Shown piece after piece: positions 61,905-64,000 of a stretch of 64,000 bases of DNA. Position 1 is the first letter of the stretch. Every line of letters begins with the position of its first letter. This DNA comes from Alteromonadaceae bacterium Bs31 (GTDB lineage: Bacteria > Pseudomonadota > Gammaproteobacteria > Pseudomonadales > Cellvibrionaceae): contig FXAI01000011.1 of the NCBI GenBank assembly GCA_900177435.1, positions 32,648 through 96,647 on the forward strand, given 5' to 3'. A program made the translations under genes and the position numbers. Under the pieces are notes generated by a model that was not told the DNA's origin, made no database searches, and worked only from the letters and a program-made list of their open reading frames with translations.

Positions 61905-62574
61905 ACTGCCCTTCTATTTTAAGCGCTGGAAAAATAAAGATAGAGTAGGTAAAACCGCGCTCGCTCCGCTTTATGAGAATATCCCGTTTACGCTTAGCCG
62001 GGGCTTTTTAGATACCCGTTTTGTGGTGGTGGATTGTGAAATGAGTGGCCTGGATGCTGGCAAGCACCAACTGTTAAGTATCGGCTGGATAGCCATTGAA
62101 AAGGGGAGAATTGTTAACGGCAGCGCCAGGCACCTGCTTATTCATGCGGAAAAAGGCCTTGGAGATAGCGCTGTTATTCACGGATTACAGGCGGCGAACC
62201 TGGCAGGTGCAAGTAGCATTGCGGCAGTATTACTGCTATTGATAAAACAGATGAAAAACAGCGTATTAATTTTTCATCACGCGCCGATAGATATGCAATT
62301 TTTGCAATTAGCCAGCATCAATAATTTCCGCTACCCTCTGCTGTTTTCTTACATAGACACTATGGCCCTGGAAAACAGGAAAATGCAAATGCAGGGAAAG
62401 CAGTACAGTGTGCGCCTTGGTGAAAGCCGCAAGCGTTATGGCCTGCCTGTTGTCAATCAACACAATGCCTTGTGTGATGCGGTGGCAACGGCGGAATTGT
62501 TTTTAGCCCAGGTAAATTATTTGGGCTCTCCGGAAAAAGTTAGGCTTAAGCATTTGAATGTGCAGTGTAGTTAG
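61885..62574 (+). CDS. DnaQ-fold 3'-5' exonuclease
   Basis: 229 aa; the start is a TTG at 61885 or one of the GTGs at 61888/61891, overlapping the DUF294 gene. DEDDh motifs: VVVDCEMSGLD (DxE), FHHAPIDMQFL and HNALCDAVATAEL (HxxxxD). It resembles DNA polymerase III epsilon. Genes of this type are often coupled to DUF294 proteins next to actP, where the pair may work on a nucleotide signal. The nuclease fold is certain, its target is not. Confidence 0.87.
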   Translation: MVVALYKLPFYFKRWKNKDRVGKTALAPLYENIPFTLSRGFLDTRFVVVDCEMSGLDAGKHQLLSIGWIAIEKGRIVNGSARHLLIHAEKGLGDSAVIHGLQAANLAGASSIAAVLLLLIKQMKNSVLIFHHAPIDMQFLQLASINNFRYPLLFSYIDTMALENRKMQMQGKQYSVRLGESRKRYGLPVVNQHNALCDAVATAELFLAQVNYLGSPEKVRLKHLNVQCS

Positions 62575-62597
62575 CGTGCCGCGCTAAATTATTTGAA

Positions 62598-62987
62598 TTA
62601 CACCGTAAGCTCTATACGATTGCCCTCAGGGTCTAGCACCAGGCTTTCATAGTATCCATCACCCGTTGTTCTTGGGCCGTCTAATACGCTAAACCCATCA
62701 GCGCTAAGTGTGGCGGTAAGTTCATCTACTTTTTTTTCTGAACCCAGAGAAATAGCAAAATGAATAAGCCCCAGGTATTGTTCTGCTACGCTATTTTTAT
62801 TGTCCGGTATGTTGGCATTCTGCATAATCTCCAGCCGTGCACCTGTGCCAAAACTCAAAAAATAGGAACTAAAACCTTTCTTTTGGTTGGTATATTTTTC
62901 ATTAGCGCTAGCGTCGAAATAGTGGCAATAAAACCCTTTTAAGGCTTCAATATCTCTTGACCACAGGGCGATATGCTCAATGTTCAT
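62598..62987 (-). CDS. VOC (glyoxalase-like) protein
   Basis: 129 aa. IEHIALWSRDIEALKGFYCHYF at the start and VLDPEGNRIELTV at the end are the usual VOC landmarks. Possible metal ligands are His5, Glu53 (RLEIMQ), His76 (GLIHFAI) and Glu127, the full set of a glyoxalase I-like site. Substrate unknown. Transcribed toward the exonuclease gene; the gap between the two ends is 23 bases. Confidence 0.87.
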   Translation of the reverse strand: MNIEHIALWSRDIEALKGFYCHYFDASANEKYTNQKKGFSSYFLSFGTGARLEIMQNANIPDNKNSVAEQYLGLIHFAISLGSEKKVDELTATLSADGFSVLDGPRTTGDGYYESLVLDPEGNRIELTV

Positions 62988-63124
62988 GTGATTATCCCTA
63001 TAAATAGCGCTGGCTGAAGTGGCAAGTGGGCGTGAACATTAGCCACCCCTTGTAGTCGGTACGTTATAGCACCGCAAGGACAACAGTATTCACGCTAGCC
63101 AATTCATGATTGAGAGTGAGAGAT

Positions 63125-63847
63125 TTACTGTACTAGCTCCGCGTTGTGATAGACCTCTTGTACGTCGTCACAGTCGTTTAGCAAGTCTAAAAACTTTTCA
63201 AGCTGCTCTGCATCTTCACCCTTAAGTTCGGTATAGGTTTGAGGGACAAAGGTGATTTCATCTACTTCAAAATTAATTTCACCAAAGGCTTTAGTCAATG
63301 CGGTTTTAGCTTTGAAGAACTCCGTTTGCGGCGCAATAACGGTAATGATGCCATCGTCGTTTTCGATATCGGCCACGTCTACATCTTCTTCCATTAAGGC
63401 TTCCAGCACTGCTTCTTCATCGTCGTGCTTAAAGGCGAAAATAGCGCGGTGATCAAACATATGGGCCACCGCACCCTGAGCACCGATTTTAGCCTTGCCC
63501 TTGTTAAAGCAGGTGCGTACGTCACCGAAGGTTCGGTTGTTGTTATCGGTGAGGCAGTCTACGATCACCATGCAATTACCGGGACCGAAGCCTTCAAACC
63601 TCACCAGTTCAAAATTCTCGCCACCGCCCCCTCGGGCCTTGTCCAGGGCTTTGTCAATAATGCTGCCCGGAACCTGATTTTTTTTGGCCTTTTCCACCAG
63701 GCGGCGAAGGCTCAGATTGCTGTCGGTTTCCGTGCCTCCATTTTTGGCACAAACATAAATCTCTTTGCCAAAGCGCGAGTAGAGCTTGGTTTTCATTGCG
63801 CCGGTTTTGGCCATGGAGGCTTTGCGGTTTTCGTAGGTACGTCCCAT
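63125..63847 (-). CDS. YebC/PmpR-family protein (YeeN-like branch)
   Basis: 240 aa. It begins [20 protein letters not shown], with the MGR start of the YeeN branch rather than MAGHSKW of YebC. Conserved parts: [40 protein letters not shown] and VYHNAEL at the end. Members are DNA-binding regulators or, as shown lately for some, help ribosomes at proline-rich stretches. No strong Shine-Dalgarno. Its upstream region contains a 52-bp tandem repeat. Confidence 0.92.
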   Translation of the reverse strand: MGRTYENRKASMAKTGAMKTKLYSRFGKEIYVCAKNGGTETDSNLSLRRLVEKAKKNQVPGSIIDKALDKARGGGGENFELVRFEGFGPGNCMVIVDCLTDNNNRTFGDVRTCFNKGKAKIGAQGAVAHMFDHRAIFAFKHDDEEAVLEALMEEDVDVADIENDDGIITVIAPQTEFFKAKTALTKAFGEINFEVDEITFVPQTYTELKGEDAEQLEKFLDLLNDCDDVQEVYHNAELVQ

Positions 63848-63905
63848 TAGTCTGCTCTTGTTTCAAAAGAAGTGGATTATGCCCATATTTCTTTCCGGGG
63901 TTAAC

Positions 63906-64000
63906 CCCAGGGATGGGGTGTATGCCGCAAAGCTTGTAGGGAACAAGCGCGGCGAAGCCCAGGGATGGGGTGTATGCCGCAAAGCTTGTAGGGAACAAGC
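63906..64000. repeat. 52-bp tandem repeat upstream of the YebC-family gene, cut by window edge
   Basis: A unit starting CCCAGGGATGGGGTGTATGC at 63906 recurs identically at 63958 and runs to the last base of the window. Each unit contains an inverted repeat GCTTGT-N5-ACAAGC. Copy number beyond the window is unknown. Confidence 0.9.

Noticed and set aside
1..64000. tRNA, rRNA, insertion sequence or transposase genes
   Set aside because: None recognised on reading either strand; a covariance-model and IS search would be needed to exclude them fully.

Overview
The window looks like chromosomal DNA of a marine, polysaccharide-degrading gammaproteobacterium, most like the Cellvibrionaceae (Cellvibrio, Saccharophagus, Teredinibacter). 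Evidence: long poly-serine linkers in secreted proteins, a CBM2-CBM10-GH45 cellulase, a GH10 xylanase, a GH35-type beta-galactosidase lipoprotein, several TonB-dependent receptors, a DcaP-type porin and a CrbS/CrbR-type acetate-sensing system. No rRNA, tRNA, CRISPR array, insertion sequence or prophage core was seen. The species assignment is inference.

Layout. 1-1.4 kb: edge of a GH108 muramidase gene and a secreted VPLPG/PEP-CTERM-like protein. 1.5-3.6 kb: an ammonium channel (amt) with a textbook sigma-54 promoter and a coupled gene of unknown function. 3.9-12.7 kb: a tripartite ABC exporter (HlyD-type adaptor, ATPase, two FtsX/MacB-type permeases), then a double-GIDE/LemA fusion in one operon with a membrane alpha/beta hydrolase. 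12.8-17.3 kb: a poly-Ser lipoprotein of unknown function, a GH35 (DUF5597-type) galactosidase and an AhpD-like protein. 17.6-20.2 kb: a toxin-immunity module (thiolase-like pseudoenzyme, AHH nuclease, Imm11-type immunity protein). 20.6-24.3 kb: SemiSWEET, cytochrome c and three small AT-rich envelope genes. 24.4-26.8 kb: a membrane-anchored GH10 xylanase behind a membrane protein, divergent from a MarR regulator across two TTCC-N2-GGAA palindromes. 26.9-33.3 kb: DUF3465 protein, VOC protein, OprC-like copper receptor, DUF3014 protein and the GH45 cellulase. 33.4-37.4 kb: a TPP riboswitch followed by a complete thiamin-salvage operon (outer-membrane receptor, thiamin-binding protein, PnuT, thiamin kinase-like). 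37.4-45.1 kb: SRPBCC/LysR pair, TonB receptor, two complementary bacterioferritins, rhomboid protease, DcaP porin. 45.3-48 kb: NarL/LuxR response regulator (CrbR-like) and a four-FAS1 lipoprotein. 48-52.7 kb: gene-poor, AT-rich stretch with a small beta-barrel, two GNATs and a stray signal peptidase II. 52.7-62.6 kb: acetate region, with CrbS hybrid kinase overlapping a CobB-type sirtuin, divergent from DUF485-ActP, a periplasmic protein, a DUF294 nucleotidyltransferase and a DnaQ-fold exonuclease. 62.6-64 kb: VOC protein, YebC-family protein and a 52-bp tandem repeat running off the window.

How it fits together. Several modules are self-consistent: the riboswitch with uptake, binding, transport and kinase for thiamin; CrbS/CrbR, ActP and CobB around acetate activation (acs itself is not in the window); a heme-binding with a ferroxidase bacterioferritin; and a regulated xylanase operon. 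The parts most worth following up are the toxin module with its degenerate ketosynthase-like protein, the MarR/xylanase operator, the amt-coupled unknown protein and the GIDE-GIDE-LemA fusion.
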